Positions 39,033-46,832 of a stretch of DNA of 64,000 bases are shown here, piece by piece. The stretch covers positions 2,003,290 to 2,067,289 of the forward strand of contig BPKI01000001.1 of assembly GCA_026005055.1 (NCBI GenBank), read 5' to 3'. Position 1 is the first letter of the stretch; every line of letters begins with the position of its first letter. The stretch comes from Lysobacterales bacterium. GTDB taxonomy: Bacteria > Pseudomonadota > Gammaproteobacteria > Xanthomonadales > BPKI01. The translations under genes and the position numbers were made by a program. The notes below the pieces were generated by a model. That model ran no database searches. It worked only from the letters and a program-made list of their open reading frames with translations, and was not told where the DNA came from.

Positions 39033-40286
39033 ATGCCCTCGCTCAGTCCGCTCCGCTGCGAACTTCTGCTCGAGGACTTGCGCTTGCTCACCCTCGCCGA
39101 GGACGAGGCGCTTGCGATCATCGAAGACGGCGTCCTCGCCGTCGGCGAAGGTCGCATCCTCTACGCCGGGGCGGCTCGCGCCCTTCCGCCGAGGCTTCGC
39201 CAAGAAGCCGCTCGCCGCGAATCCGGCGAAGGCATGCTCGCGACGCCGGCCTTGGTGGACTCTCACACCCATCTCATCTTCGCCGGGGATCGTTCGGGAG
39301 AGTACTTCGAGCGCCTCGCCGGCGCGAGCTATGCCGATATCGCCGCCCGAGGCGGAGGGATTCTCGCCACCGTGCAGGCCACCCGCAAGGCGAGCGAAGC
39401 GGAGCTTTTCGCCGCGGCCTTGCCGCGCGCTGAGGCTCTGCTCGCGAGCGGGGTGGCCACGATCGAGATCAAATCCGGCTACGGGCTCGATCTCGAAAAC
39501 GAGGCGAAGATGCTGAGCGTGGCGCGTGCCCTCGGCAGACACCTCGGCATCACCGTGACAACCAGCCTGCTCGCCGCCCACGCCCTACCTCCCGAGTACG
39601 CCGGCCGGCGCGAGGATTATCTGCGGCTCATTTGCGAAGGCATGATTCCGCGCTTCGCGGCGGAAGGGCTGATCGATGCGGTGGATGCCTACCTCGAGCC
39701 CTTCGCCTTCTCGGCGGCGGAGATCGAGCGGATCTTCCTCGCCGCCCACGCCCAGGGGCTTCCCGTTCGGCTCCACGCCGATCAGCTCTCGAACGGCGGC
39801 GGTGCTGCCCTCGCCGCCCGATTTCAAGCGCTCTCGGCCGATCACCTCGAATACACCGATGAGGCCGGGGTCGCGGCCCTCGCCCGCGCCGGGACCGTGG
39901 CCGTCCTGCTGCCGGGCGCCTTTCTCAGCCTGCGCGAGCGGCAGGCCCCGCCGGTCGCCGCATTGCGCGCTGCTGGCGTGCCCATGGCGCTCGCCACCGA
40001 TCTCAATCCCGGCACCTCGCCGCTCTCATCCCTCACCCAAGCGATGAATCTCGGCTGCCTACTCTTCGGCCTCGCGCTCGATGAGGCGGTGCGCGCCGTC
40101 ACCGTGCACGCCGCTCGCGCCCTCGGATTGAAGGACCGCGGCCGGCTCGCCCCCGGGCTTCGCGCCGATTTCGCCCTCTGGCCCCTGCGCCAGCCCGCCG
40201 AGCTCGCGTATTGGCTCAGTGGGCAGCAGGTCCATGGGCTCTATGCCGCGGGAACCCGGGTTTGGCCGCCGGCGAGCAGAGCCTGA
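39033..40286 (+). CDS. hutI: Imidazolonepropionase
   Basis: 417 residues from the ATG at 39033 (a GTG at 39018 is the alternative; neither has a clear ribosome-binding site). Opens the imidazolone ring in histidine breakdown. Metal and active-site motifs: 'LVDSHTHLIFAGDRSGEYFERLAGASYADIAARGGGI', 'EIKSGYGLDLENEAKML', 'RLHADQLSNGGGAALAA', 'SADHLEYTDEAGVAAL' and 'ATDLNPGTSPL'. Divergent from hutF with under 30 bp between start codons, so the two promoters must lie inside the opposite genes or be shared. Confidence 0.95.
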   Translation: MPSLSPLRCELLLEDLRLLTLAEDEALAIIEDGVLAVGEGRILYAGAARALPPRLRQEAARRESGEGMLATPALVDSHTHLIFAGDRSGEYFERLAGASYADIAARGGGILATVQATRKASEAELFAAALPRAEALLASGVATIEIKSGYGLDLENEAKMLSVARALGRHLGITVTTSLLAAHALPPEYAGRREDYLRLICEGMIPRFAAEGLIDAVDAYLEPFAFSAAEIERIFLAAHAQGLPVRLHADQLSNGGGAALAARFQALSADHLEYTDEAGVAALARAGTVAVLLPGAFLSLRERQAPPVAALRAAGVPMALATDLNPGTSPLSSLTQAMNLGCLLFGLALDEAVRAVTVHAARALGLKDRGRLAPGLRADFALWPLRQPAELAYWLSGQQVHGLYAAGTRVWPPASRA

Positions 40287-40325
40287 AGCGAAGCCCGAAA
40301 GCGCCGGCTGGCGCGGCGCCAACGA

Positions 40326-40427
40326 TCAGCCCTTGCCTTGGGCCTTCTTCGGCTTGCGCGGGCGCGCTTTGCCGTAAGTCGAACGGAAAATCTTGCCGCG
40401 AAAGGTACGACGATCACCCTTGCCCAT
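40326..40427 (-). CDS. 30S ribosomal protein THX (small, below ORF track cut-off)
   Basis: A 33-codon ORF reading [20 protein letters not shown] then Arg/Lys/Pro-rich residues to QGKG. This matches the THX family of tiny basic 30S proteins (Thx of Thermus, also found in many Gammaproteobacteria and xanthomonads) that sit at the top of the 30S head. A GGAG lies 11 bp before the ATG. Convergent with hutI and downstream of the MerC-like pair on the same strand. Confidence 0.9.
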   Translation of the reverse strand: MGKGDRRTFRGKIFRSTYGKARPRKPKKAQGKG

Positions 40428-40457
40428 GATCGGAATGCTCCGGAAAAGCGCTTTATC

Positions 40458-40871
40458 CTACCGGCGCGCGGGCGGTGTGCAATGCCCGCAGTGGGCATCG
40501 TGCACGTGACCGTGGGCAAGCCTGAGATTGACCAAGTGCCCGACCGCGACCAGCGTTCCGCCCACGCTCACGAGCACCGTATGGAGCGGCTCGCGCTCGT
40601 GCCATTCGCTGAAAGTCCCAAGGAGCAAGAGCAGCGCTCCGGGAACGAGGAACCAAAGCGGCGCGCCGATGCGGTGGCGAGGATAGCTCAGCGCCACCGT
40701 GGCGACGACCAGAGCCACCGCGAAGACGACGAAGCCCATCTCGAAGCTCCTGCCTGCCCACCAGCCAGCAGCCGCACCCGGCACCACGGCCACCGCGACG
40801 GGTAGCAGAGCGCAATGCAAAGCGCAGAGCAGCGAAGCCGACGCTCCGACGCGATCGAGCCAGCCGCTCAT
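40458..40871 (-). CDS. MerC-domain membrane protein with His/Cys tail
   Basis: 137 residues from the ATG at 40871, whose ATGA overlaps the stop of the upstream MerC-like gene. Four hydrophobic helices; the first carries 'GASASLLCALHCALLP', the MerC-type C-x3-C pair preceded by Asp and Ser. The C-terminus is a probable metal-binding tail, 'HGHVHDAHCGHC'. MerC family proteins move Hg(II) in mer operons, but here there are no mer genes and the operon shares a Zur-like operator with zinc uptake genes, so a zinc-related role is more likely. That role is inferred. Confidence 0.8.
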   Translation of the reverse strand: MSGWLDRVGASASLLCALHCALLPVAVAVVPGAAAGWWAGRSFEMGFVVFAVALVVATVALSYPRHRIGAPLWFLVPGALLLLLGTFSEWHEREPLHTVLVSVGGTLVAVGHLVNLRLAHGHVHDAHCGHCTPPARR

Positions 40872-41293
40872 CGCCCGACTCCGCCCGGCCAGGGACACGC
40901 CCGCGCATCCTTCGCTCTCCAGTCGATGAGCAAGGCGAGCGCGACGAGCAAACCGCCCGCCGCCGCGGCCACGAAATGGGGCCAGCCGCGACCGAAAAAG
41001 CCCAAGGCGACCAGGCCGACCCCGAGCCCCGCCCAGGCGAGCGCTGATCCACGCCGGTGCTGCCGCCAGCGCCAGAAAAGGAACACGACGCTGAGCGCCG
41101 CGATCAGCGCCAAGAGCGGCCTTTCGTAGCCATGGAGCCAGAGCGAATACCGCAACAACTCATGCGCCAAGCTGCCCTTGGCCGCGACCGAGAGCGCCGA
41201 AAGCGGCAGGACAGCGAGGAGGGTGACGGTGAAGAGGCAATGCAGCGCGCAGACGATGGAGGCACCGCCCATCACGAGCTGGGTGAGACGCAC
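40868..41293 (-). CDS. MerC-like membrane protein
   Basis: 141 residues from the GTG at 41293; an ATG at 41272 is the alternative, and neither has a clear ribosome-binding site. Four predicted helices. The first has 'MGGASIVCALHCLFTVTLLAVLP', again the C-x3-C motif of MerC; then 'RPLLALIAALSVVFLFWRWRQHRRG' and 'HFVAAAAGGLLVALALLIDW'. A Zur-box-like palindrome lies about 20 bp upstream, between this gene and the divergent DUF2796 gene. Translationally coupled to the second MerC-like gene. The longer track start would place the operator inside the coding region. Confidence 0.7.
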   Translation of the reverse strand: MRLTQLVMGGASIVCALHCLFTVTLLAVLPLSALSVAAKGSLAHELLRYSLWLHGYERPLLALIAALSVVFLFWRWRQHRRGSALAWAGLGVGLVALGFFGRGWPHFVAAAAGGLLVALALLIDWRAKDARACPWPGGVGR

Positions 41294-41313
41294 GGCGGAG
41301 GAAAGGTGGATTT

Positions 41314-41328
41314 TGTTATATTGTAACA
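41314..41328. promoter_or_regulatory. Predicted Zur box between MerC-like and zrgA genes
   Basis: TGTTATATTGTAACA, a near-perfect palindrome (TGTTA/TAACA) in an AT-rich island within very GC-rich surroundings. It fits the proteobacterial Zur pattern (TGTTATA-n-TATAACA). On the minus strand it includes TATAAC, a possible -10 for the MerC-like genes. It lies 23 bp before the DUF2796 start. Confidence 0.7.
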
Positions 41329-41350
41329 GCTTAAGCCTAGGGGTTCGCCG

Positions 41351-41950
41351 ATGATTCGCGCCGTCTTGCCGGCTCTGGCCTTTCTCGGGGGCGCACTCGC
41401 ATTGCCGATCCGCGCACACCAGCACGAGGAGCATGCCGCCTCCCCGCTACCCGCCCACGAGCACGGCCATGCCGAGCTCCTCGTCGCGCTCGAGGGCGGA
41501 CTCTTGGAGCTCGAGCTCAGGCTTCCCGGGATGGACGCGGTGGGCTTCGAGCGTCCGCCGAAGAACGACGCCGAGCGGGACGCCATCGCCGGGGTGCTTG
41601 CCGCTTTCGAGGGAGCCGGATGGCTCTCCTTTCCCGCGGAGGCCGCGTGCACGCTCGAGCAGGCGCGCTTTCATACTCATGGCTTCGGCGAAGCCGAGGA
41701 GGCAGAGCACGATCCGGGCGAAGACCCCGGACATGAACACGAGCACACGCATCACGAGGGCCACGCCGAGTTCCACGGCAAGCTTCGCTACGCCTGTCTC
41801 GCACCGGAGCGGCTTGCCGCCTTCACGGTCGATCTCGGCTCGCGCTTTGCCGGTCTCAAGAAAGTGAGAGTGACGATCTTGGGGCCGGGCGGACAGAAGA
41901 TGCTCGCCTTGGACGGCGGCCGCGGTTCGGTGCCGCTGTCCGGGCGATGA
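41351..41950 (+). CDS. zrgA: DUF2796 periplasmic zinc-binding protein (ZrgA-like)
   Basis: 199 residues, AGGGG 8 bp before the ATG. Signal peptide 'RAVLPALAFLGGALALPIRAHQ'. The body matches DUF2796: 'HEHGHAELLVALEGGLLELELRLPGMDAVGFERPP', then a variable His/Glu-rich loop ('HEHEHTHHEGHAEFHG') and 'YACLAPERLAAFTVDLGSRFAGLKKVRVTIL'. In Vibrio cholerae the homologous ZrgA is part of the Zur-regulated ZrgABCDE zinc uptake system. First gene of a tight operon (ATGA overlaps) behind a Zur-like box. Confidence 0.85.
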   Translation: MIRAVLPALAFLGGALALPIRAHQHEEHAASPLPAHEHGHAELLVALEGGLLELELRLPGMDAVGFERPPKNDAERDAIAGVLAAFEGAGWLSFPAEAACTLEQARFHTHGFGEAEEAEHDPGEDPGHEHEHTHHEGHAEFHGKLRYACLAPERLAAFTVDLGSRFAGLKKVRVTILGPGGQKMLALDGGRGSVPLSGR

Positions 41951-42648
41951 ATGAGGCCCCTGCGCTCAGCATCCGCGATCTCCGCTTCGCTTGGCCTGGG
42001 CAGAGCGCCTTGCTTTCGATCGAGGCGTTCGCCGTGGCCCGCGGCGAGCGCGTGCTTCTCCGCGGCCCGAGCGGCAGCGGGAAGAGCACGCTGCTCTCGC
42101 TGATCGGCGGTGTGCTCAGGCCTCAGGCGGGATCGCTCGCCGTTTTCGGGACGGAACTCACTCGGCTCTCAGGACCCGCCCGCGACCGCTTTCGCGGCGA
42201 GCACCTCGGTTTCATCTTCCAGCAGTTCAACCTGTTGCCGTATCTCAGCGTGCTCGACAACGTCCTCCTCGCCTGTCGCTTCAACCCCATGCGCGCGCGC
42301 CGTGCCGGCGCCGACGAGCGGGCACGGATCGCCGAAGCCGAACGCCTGCTCGCGGCACTGGGGCTTGAGCCCGAGCTGTGGTATCGGCGGCGTGCGGTCG
42401 CGCTCAGCGTGGGTCAGCAGCAGCGGGTGGCGGCGGCCCGGGCCTTGATCGGCCGGCCCGAGCTCGTCATCGCCGATGAGCCCACTTCGGCGCTCGACGC
42501 CGAGCACCGCGACCGTTTCCTCGAGTTGCTGAGCGCGGAATGCCGACAAAGCGGTGCAGCCCTGCTGTTCGTCAGCCACGATCCGGCGCTCGCGCCCCAC
42601 TTCGATCGCGTGGTCGAGCTCGCGGCCATCAACCGGATTCGATCATGA
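41947..42648 (+). CDS. zrgB: ABC transporter ATP-binding protein (ZrgB-like)
   Basis: 233 residues of the LolD/MacB ATPase type. Walker A 'GPSGSGKSTLLSLIGG', Q-loop 'FIFQQFNLLPYLSVLDNV', signature 'LSVGQQQRVAAARALIGRPE', Walker B 'LVIADEPTSAL', switch His 'LFVSHDPAL'. Overlaps the DUF2796 gene and the FtsX-type permease gene by 4 bp on each side. By comparison with ZrgB, it should power a zinc-related step at the inner membrane. Confidence 0.88.
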   Translation: MNEAPALSIRDLRFAWPGQSALLSIEAFAVARGERVLLRGPSGSGKSTLLSLIGGVLRPQAGSLAVFGTELTRLSGPARDRFRGEHLGFIFQQFNLLPYLSVLDNVLLACRFNPMRARRAGADERARIAEAERLLAALGLEPELWYRRRAVALSVGQQQRVAAARALIGRPELVIADEPTSALDAEHRDRFLELLSAECRQSGAALLFVSHDPALAPHFDRVVELAAINRIRS

Positions 42649-43904
42649 CCCTTCTGCGCATGGCCTGGCTGAGCGTGCTCAACCGGCGCGGCAGCGCCAT
42701 GCTCACCGCTGCCGCGCTCGGGGTGAGCGTCGCGCTGCTGCTCGGGGTGGAAAAGATCCGCAGCGAGACGAGGACGAGCTTCGCGGCGACGATCTCCGGC
42801 ACCGACCTCATCGTCGGGGCCCGCGGCGGGGCGGTGCAGCTCCTGCTCTATGCCGTCTTCCGGATGGGTGAGCCCACCGCGAACATCCGCTGGGAGAGCT
42901 ATCGGATGATCGCCGAGCACCCGCAGGTCGCCTGGGCGGTGCCGATTTCGCTCGGCGATTCGCATCGCGGCTTCCGGGTGGTGGGGACTACCGCCGAATA
43001 CTTCGAGCGCTATCGCTTCGGGGCCGGGCGCAGCCTGCGCTTCGCCGCCGGAGGCCCCTTCGCCGCGCCGCTAGAGGCGGTGCTGGGGGCCGAGGTGGCG
43101 TCGCGACTCGGCTACGCCCTCGGCGATGCCATCGTGCTCACCCACGGCGTGGCACGGGTTGGCCTGCAGCACCACGAGGAGCATCCCTTCCGCGTGGTGG
43201 GGATTCTCGAGCGCACGGGGACGCCGGTCGATCAGGCCGTGCACGTGCCGCTCGAGGGCATCACCGCCATCCACATCGGCTGGGAGACCGGCACCCGCAT
43301 CCCGGGCCGCAGCCTGCCCGTGGAGCGGCTAGAGGAGGTCGATCTGACCCCGCAGGCGGTCACCGCGGTCTTGGTCGGCATGAAAAGCCGCCTCGCGACC
43401 TTCGCCTTCCAGCGCCAGATCAACGAATACCGCGGCGAGCCCCTGATGGCGGTGCTGCCCGGCGTGGCCTTGCAGCAGCTTTGGAGCCTGGTGGCGGTCG
43501 CGGAGAACGCGCTCTTCGCGGTGAGCGCCTGCGTCGCGCTGGCGGGCCTCTTCGGGATGCTGGCGACGCTTCTCAGCACGCTGCGCGAGAGGCGCCGGGA
43601 AATGGCGATCCTACGCTCCGTCGGTGCCAGACCGCGCACGGTCTTCGCCCTGCTCCTGCTCGAGGCGATGGGCCTCACCGCCCTAGGCATCCTTTTGGGC
43701 CTTGCGATGCTCTATGGCGGCCAGTGGCTGCTCGCCGACTGGCTGGCCCTGCATCACGGTTTGCATCTCGCCTGGAGGATGCCGTCGACCTGGCAGCTTG
43801 CGATCATGGGCGCCGTGCTCGCGGCCGGCGCGATCGCCGGCACCTTGCCCGCCCTGGTCGCTTACCGTCAGACTCTGGCCGATGGCCTCAGCTTGCGCGT
43901 CTGA
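42645..43904 (+). CDS. zrgC: FtsX/MacB-type ABC permease (ZrgC-like)
   Basis: 419 residues from the ATG at 42645; the track start at 42540 overlaps the ATPase gene by more than 100 bp. One N-terminal membrane helix, a large periplasmic domain (about residues 40-270), then three C-terminal helices ('LWSLVAVAENALFAVSACVALAGLFGMLATLLSTLRERRREMAILRSVGARP', 'LEAMGLTALGILLGLAMLYGGQWLL', 'LAIMGAVLAAGAIAGTLPALVAYR'). This is the FtsX fold, with the 'ERRREMAILRSVGA' coupling motif. The periplasmic domain contains 'LQHHEEHPFR', a possible metal site. Confidence 0.87.
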   Translation: MTLLRMAWLSVLNRRGSAMLTAAALGVSVALLLGVEKIRSETRTSFAATISGTDLIVGARGGAVQLLLYAVFRMGEPTANIRWESYRMIAEHPQVAWAVPISLGDSHRGFRVVGTTAEYFERYRFGAGRSLRFAAGGPFAAPLEAVLGAEVASRLGYALGDAIVLTHGVARVGLQHHEEHPFRVVGILERTGTPVDQAVHVPLEGITAIHIGWETGTRIPGRSLPVERLEEVDLTPQAVTAVLVGMKSRLATFAFQRQINEYRGEPLMAVLPGVALQQLWSLVAVAENALFAVSACVALAGLFGMLATLLSTLRERRREMAILRSVGARPRTVFALLLLEAMGLTALGILLGLAMLYGGQWLLADWLALHHGLHLAWRMPSTWQLAIMGAVLAAGAIAGTLPALVAYRQTLADGLSLRV

Positions 43905-43908
43905 ACCG

Positions 43909-44382
43909 ATGAAACGATTTCTTCCCGTTCTGCTTTTGTCCGCACTCGCTCAGGCCAACGAGGTCCCTCGCGAGCTCGATTGGCTGGAGATGATGCCGAA
44001 GGACGAAGTCGATGCGCTGATGAACGCCCCGGTCATCGATCACTCCGGGCTCGCTCGGGCCGAACAGCAGGGTTCGTTCCGCACCATCCCCGAGCTCGAC
44101 GGGCAACTCGTTCGCCTCCCCGGCTATATCGTCCCGATCGACACCAACGAGAAGGGCGAGCTGACCGAGTTCTTCCTGGTGCCCTACTTCGGCGCCTGCA
44201 TCCACGTGCCGCCGCCTCCGCCCAACCAAATCGTGCTGGTGCGCCCCGAGAAGCCGATCCCGATGACCGATATCTGGGAGGCTTACTGGGTCGAAGGAGA
44301 ACTTCGCGTCGAAACCCAGCGCAACGAGATCGCCGCTTCCGCTTACACGATGAAGGCGAGGAATGTCAGCCTTTATCAGTAG
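43909..44382 (+). CDS. zrgD: DUF3299 exported protein (ZrgD-like)
   Basis: 157 residues from the ATG at 43909, 4 bp after the permease. Signal peptide 'KRFLPVLLLSALAQANE'. Core 'ELDGQLVRLPGYIVPIDTNEKGELTEFFLVPYFGACIHVPPPPPNQIV' is the DUF3299 signature, with the lone Cys in GACIH. Family members occur beside LolCDE-like ABC genes and DUF2796, as here. It is the last gene of the unit before a second Zur-like box. Molecular role unknown; a periplasmic metal chaperone is a guess. Confidence 0.85.
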   Translation: MKRFLPVLLLSALAQANEVPRELDWLEMMPKDEVDALMNAPVIDHSGLARAEQQGSFRTIPELDGQLVRLPGYIVPIDTNEKGELTEFFLVPYFGACIHVPPPPPNQIVLVRPEKPIPMTDIWEAYWVEGELRVETQRNEIAASAYTMKARNVSLYQ

Positions 44383-44403
44383 CGGCCACCCTCTGCCCAC
44401 TTT

Positions 44404-44436
44404 TTGCCGACAGTGAAGTGGTACGTTATAACATTT
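44404..44436 (+). promoter_or_regulatory. Predicted promoter with Zur box for the TonB receptor gene
   Basis: TTGCCG (44404-44409), 17 bp, then TATAAC (44427-44432) make a plausible sigma-70 promoter. The -10 lies inside GTTATAAC (44425-44432), an 8-bp perfect palindrome that extends to TACGTTATAACATTT, like a Zur operator. Zur bound here would cover the -10 element. The receptor ATG is at 44460, with GGAG at about 44450. Confidence 0.7.
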
Positions 44437-44459
44437 GCTTCGGATGACGGAGTCCGATC

Positions 44460-46538
44460 ATGTGCAAGCCTCGACGCTCTCCTCTCTTCATCGCCGTTCT
44501 GTGCGCGCTGTCCAGCTTCGCCATCGCAGAGGAAGGGACCGAGGAGAAAGAGCGCCTCGACCGAATGATCGTGCGCGCCTCGCCGCTCGCCCTACCCGCC
44601 GATGAGATCGTGCAGCCCGCGAGCATTCTCGATGGGGATGCCCTGGTCGAATCCCGCGCCGGGACGCTGGGCGAGACCGTGAGCGGCATCGCCGGCGTGC
44701 ATAGCGGCTGGTTCGGCCCCGGAGTGGGCCGGCCGATCATCCGCGGTCAGGAAGGCGGCCGCGTGGGTGTGCTCACCGGCAACCTGCCGGTGCTCGACGC
44801 CTCCACCACCGCCGCCGACCACGCGGTCGCGGTCGAGCCGCTGCTCGCTGAGCGCGTCGAGGTGCTGAAAGGACCCTCCACCCTGCTCTACGGCTCGGGC
44901 GCCGCCGGCGGCCTGGTGCAGATCCTCGATGGGCGCATCGCCGAGGCGCCCAAGCCGGGTTTCAGCGCCGCCGCCGAGCTCCGCGGCGATCGCGTCGCCG
45001 ATCTCTTCGCAGGCGTGGTCAAGTTGGGCCTCGGGAGCGAACGGAGCGTCTTCCGGGTCGATGCCTTCCGGCGCGAGACCCAGGACTATCGCGTGCCGCG
45101 GGGGGCGCTCCACGAGCACGGCGATCACGACGCGCTCAAAAACGGCGGGCACGATGACGATCGCCGCCGGGTCGAGAACAGCGCCACCGAAGTGCGCGGG
45201 GTGGGCGCTGGTATCACCTGGTTCGGGGACGGCGCCGAGTTGGGGCTGGCCGTGGGCCGGCATCTGAGCCTCTATGGCGTTCCTGGGCACGCGCACGAGG
45301 AGCACGAGGACCATCTACCCTTCGCCTGGCGGTGGCCCAAGAATGGCGATGCGCACGAGCACCAGGTGCGCCTCGATCTCGCCCAGACCCGCTACGAGAC
45401 GCGGCTCGGCCTCGACCGCCCGCTCGGTTTTCTCGCGCGCGCGGATTGGCGCTTGGCCTATGGCGACTACCGGCACCAGGAGCTCGAGGAGCACGACGGC
45501 GAGGTCGAGATCGGAACCCGCTTCGACATCGAGGGCTGGGACAGCCGCATCGATCTTCAGCACGAGCCCTTCGGCGACTGGCGCGGCGTCTTCGGCTGGC
45601 AATGGGGCGAGCGCCGGCTCTCCGCGCTCGGCGAGGAAGCCTTCGTGCCTCCCTATCGGCAAAGCCAGTGGGGCCTGTTCCTGCTCGAGCGCTTCGAAGC
45701 CGAGCCCTTTGCGCTCGAACTCGGTGCCCGCTACGAGCAGCAGCGGGTGCGCGACCGAAGAAGCGGCGAGCGCATCCGCCACCGGCCGCTCAGTCTTTCC
45801 TTCGGCGCCCGCTACGCCCTGTCGGAGGGCTGGCATCTCAACGTGAGCCTCGCTCGCTACCAACGGGCGCCGCTGCCGGAAGAGCTCCTCTCCGACGGCC
45901 CACACGCCGCGACCCGCGCCTACGAAATCGGCGATCCTGAGCTCAAGCGCGAGACCGGCCGCCACCTCGAGCTTGGGCTCCATTGGCACGGCGAGCGCCT
46001 CGAGGCCAAAGGCAGCCTGTTCCACACGGATTTCGATGATTTCATCTACCTCGCCGATACCGGCGACTTCCAGGATGGGCTGCCGGTGCGGGTGTGGACG
46101 CAAGCAGGCGCCCGTTTCACCGGCTTCGAGCTCGAAGGCGGATGGCTCATCGGCGAAGGCGAGTTGGGTCAGTTGCGGCTGATCGGCATGGCCGATGCCG
46201 TCCGCGCCCGGCTCAAGCAAGGCGGCTGGCTGCCTCGCATCGCGCCTTATCGGCAGGCGCTGGGGCTGAACTGGCAGGCCGGCGCTTGGTCGGCGTCGCT
46301 TAGGGGCACGCGCTACGCCAAGCAGGACAAGGTGGCGGCCGGCGAGGAGGAAACCGAAGGCTTCACCCTGCTCGATGCCGATCTCGGGTGGCGCTTCGGG
46401 CCGGAGGGGCGTTATCGCCTGGGCATCGCCGGTCGCAACCTGAGCGACCGCATCGCCCGCTGGCACGTCTCCTACCTCAAAGAGGATGCGCCGCTGCCTG
46501 GGCGCGACCTCTTGCTTTCGCTCCGCGCCGAGTTCTGA
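44460..46538 (+). CDS. znuD: TonB-dependent outer membrane receptor, ZnuD type
   Basis: 692 residues. Signal peptide 'LFIAVLCALSSFAIAEE', plug domain ('IVQPASILDGDALVESRAGTLGETVSGIAGVHSGWFGPGVGRPIIRGQEGGRVGVLTGNLPVLDAS' region, 'VEVLKGPSTLLYGSGAAGGLVQI') and a 22-strand barrel ending 'PGRDLLLSLRAEF' with a terminal Phe. Two His/Asp-rich extracellular loops ('LHEHGDHDALKNGGHDDDRR', 'GHAHEEHEDHLPFA') are like those of ZnuD, the zinc receptor of Neisseria and other Gram-negatives. A Zur-box-like promoter precedes it. An siderophore receptor is less likely given the His loops and context. Confidence 0.88.
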   Translation: MCKPRRSPLFIAVLCALSSFAIAEEGTEEKERLDRMIVRASPLALPADEIVQPASILDGDALVESRAGTLGETVSGIAGVHSGWFGPGVGRPIIRGQEGGRVGVLTGNLPVLDASTTAADHAVAVEPLLAERVEVLKGPSTLLYGSGAAGGLVQILDGRIAEAPKPGFSAAAELRGDRVADLFAGVVKLGLGSERSVFRVDAFRRETQDYRVPRGALHEHGDHDALKNGGHDDDRRRVENSATEVRGVGAGITWFGDGAELGLAVGRHLSLYGVPGHAHEEHEDHLPFAWRWPKNGDAHEHQVRLDLAQTRYETRLGLDRPLGFLARADWRLAYGDYRHQELEEHDGEVEIGTRFDIEGWDSRIDLQHEPFGDWRGVFGWQWGERRLSALGEEAFVPPYRQSQWGLFLLERFEAEPFALELGARYEQQRVRDRRSGERIRHRPLSLSFGARYALSEGWHLNVSLARYQRAPLPEELLSDGPHAATRAYEIGDPELKRETGRHLELGLHWHGERLEAKGSLFHTDFDDFIYLADTGDFQDGLPVRVWTQAGARFTGFELEGGWLIGEGELGQLRLIGMADAVRARLKQGGWLPRIAPYRQALGLNWQAGAWSASLRGTRYAKQDKVAAGEEETEGFTLLDADLGWRFGPEGRYRLGIAGRNLSDRIARWHVSYLKEDAPLPGRDLLLSLRAEF

Positions 46539-46832
46539 GGCTCTCGGGGCGAACCCTTCGGTAACGCGAGCGAACCGGGCACCAGCGCCGCCCGGCGCGC
46601 CCCCGACTTCGCTCGCGCAATCGGCGCAGTCTCTGCTCGCGGCGAGGAAGGCTTCCGAGAGCGCCTTTCCCCGAGCGTGGGCGAGGCCGCTTTCCGCTCG
46701 ACCTCATCGCCGCCAGCGCAAGGCTTGGGGAAAGCGAAGCCGCTGGCGCGGTGACCCTTCCACGCGCAGGCAGGGCGTCGCCGCGCGCTCGGGCTTCGCG
46801 CCCGGCCCGAAGCCGATGGGCGCGACGCGGTT

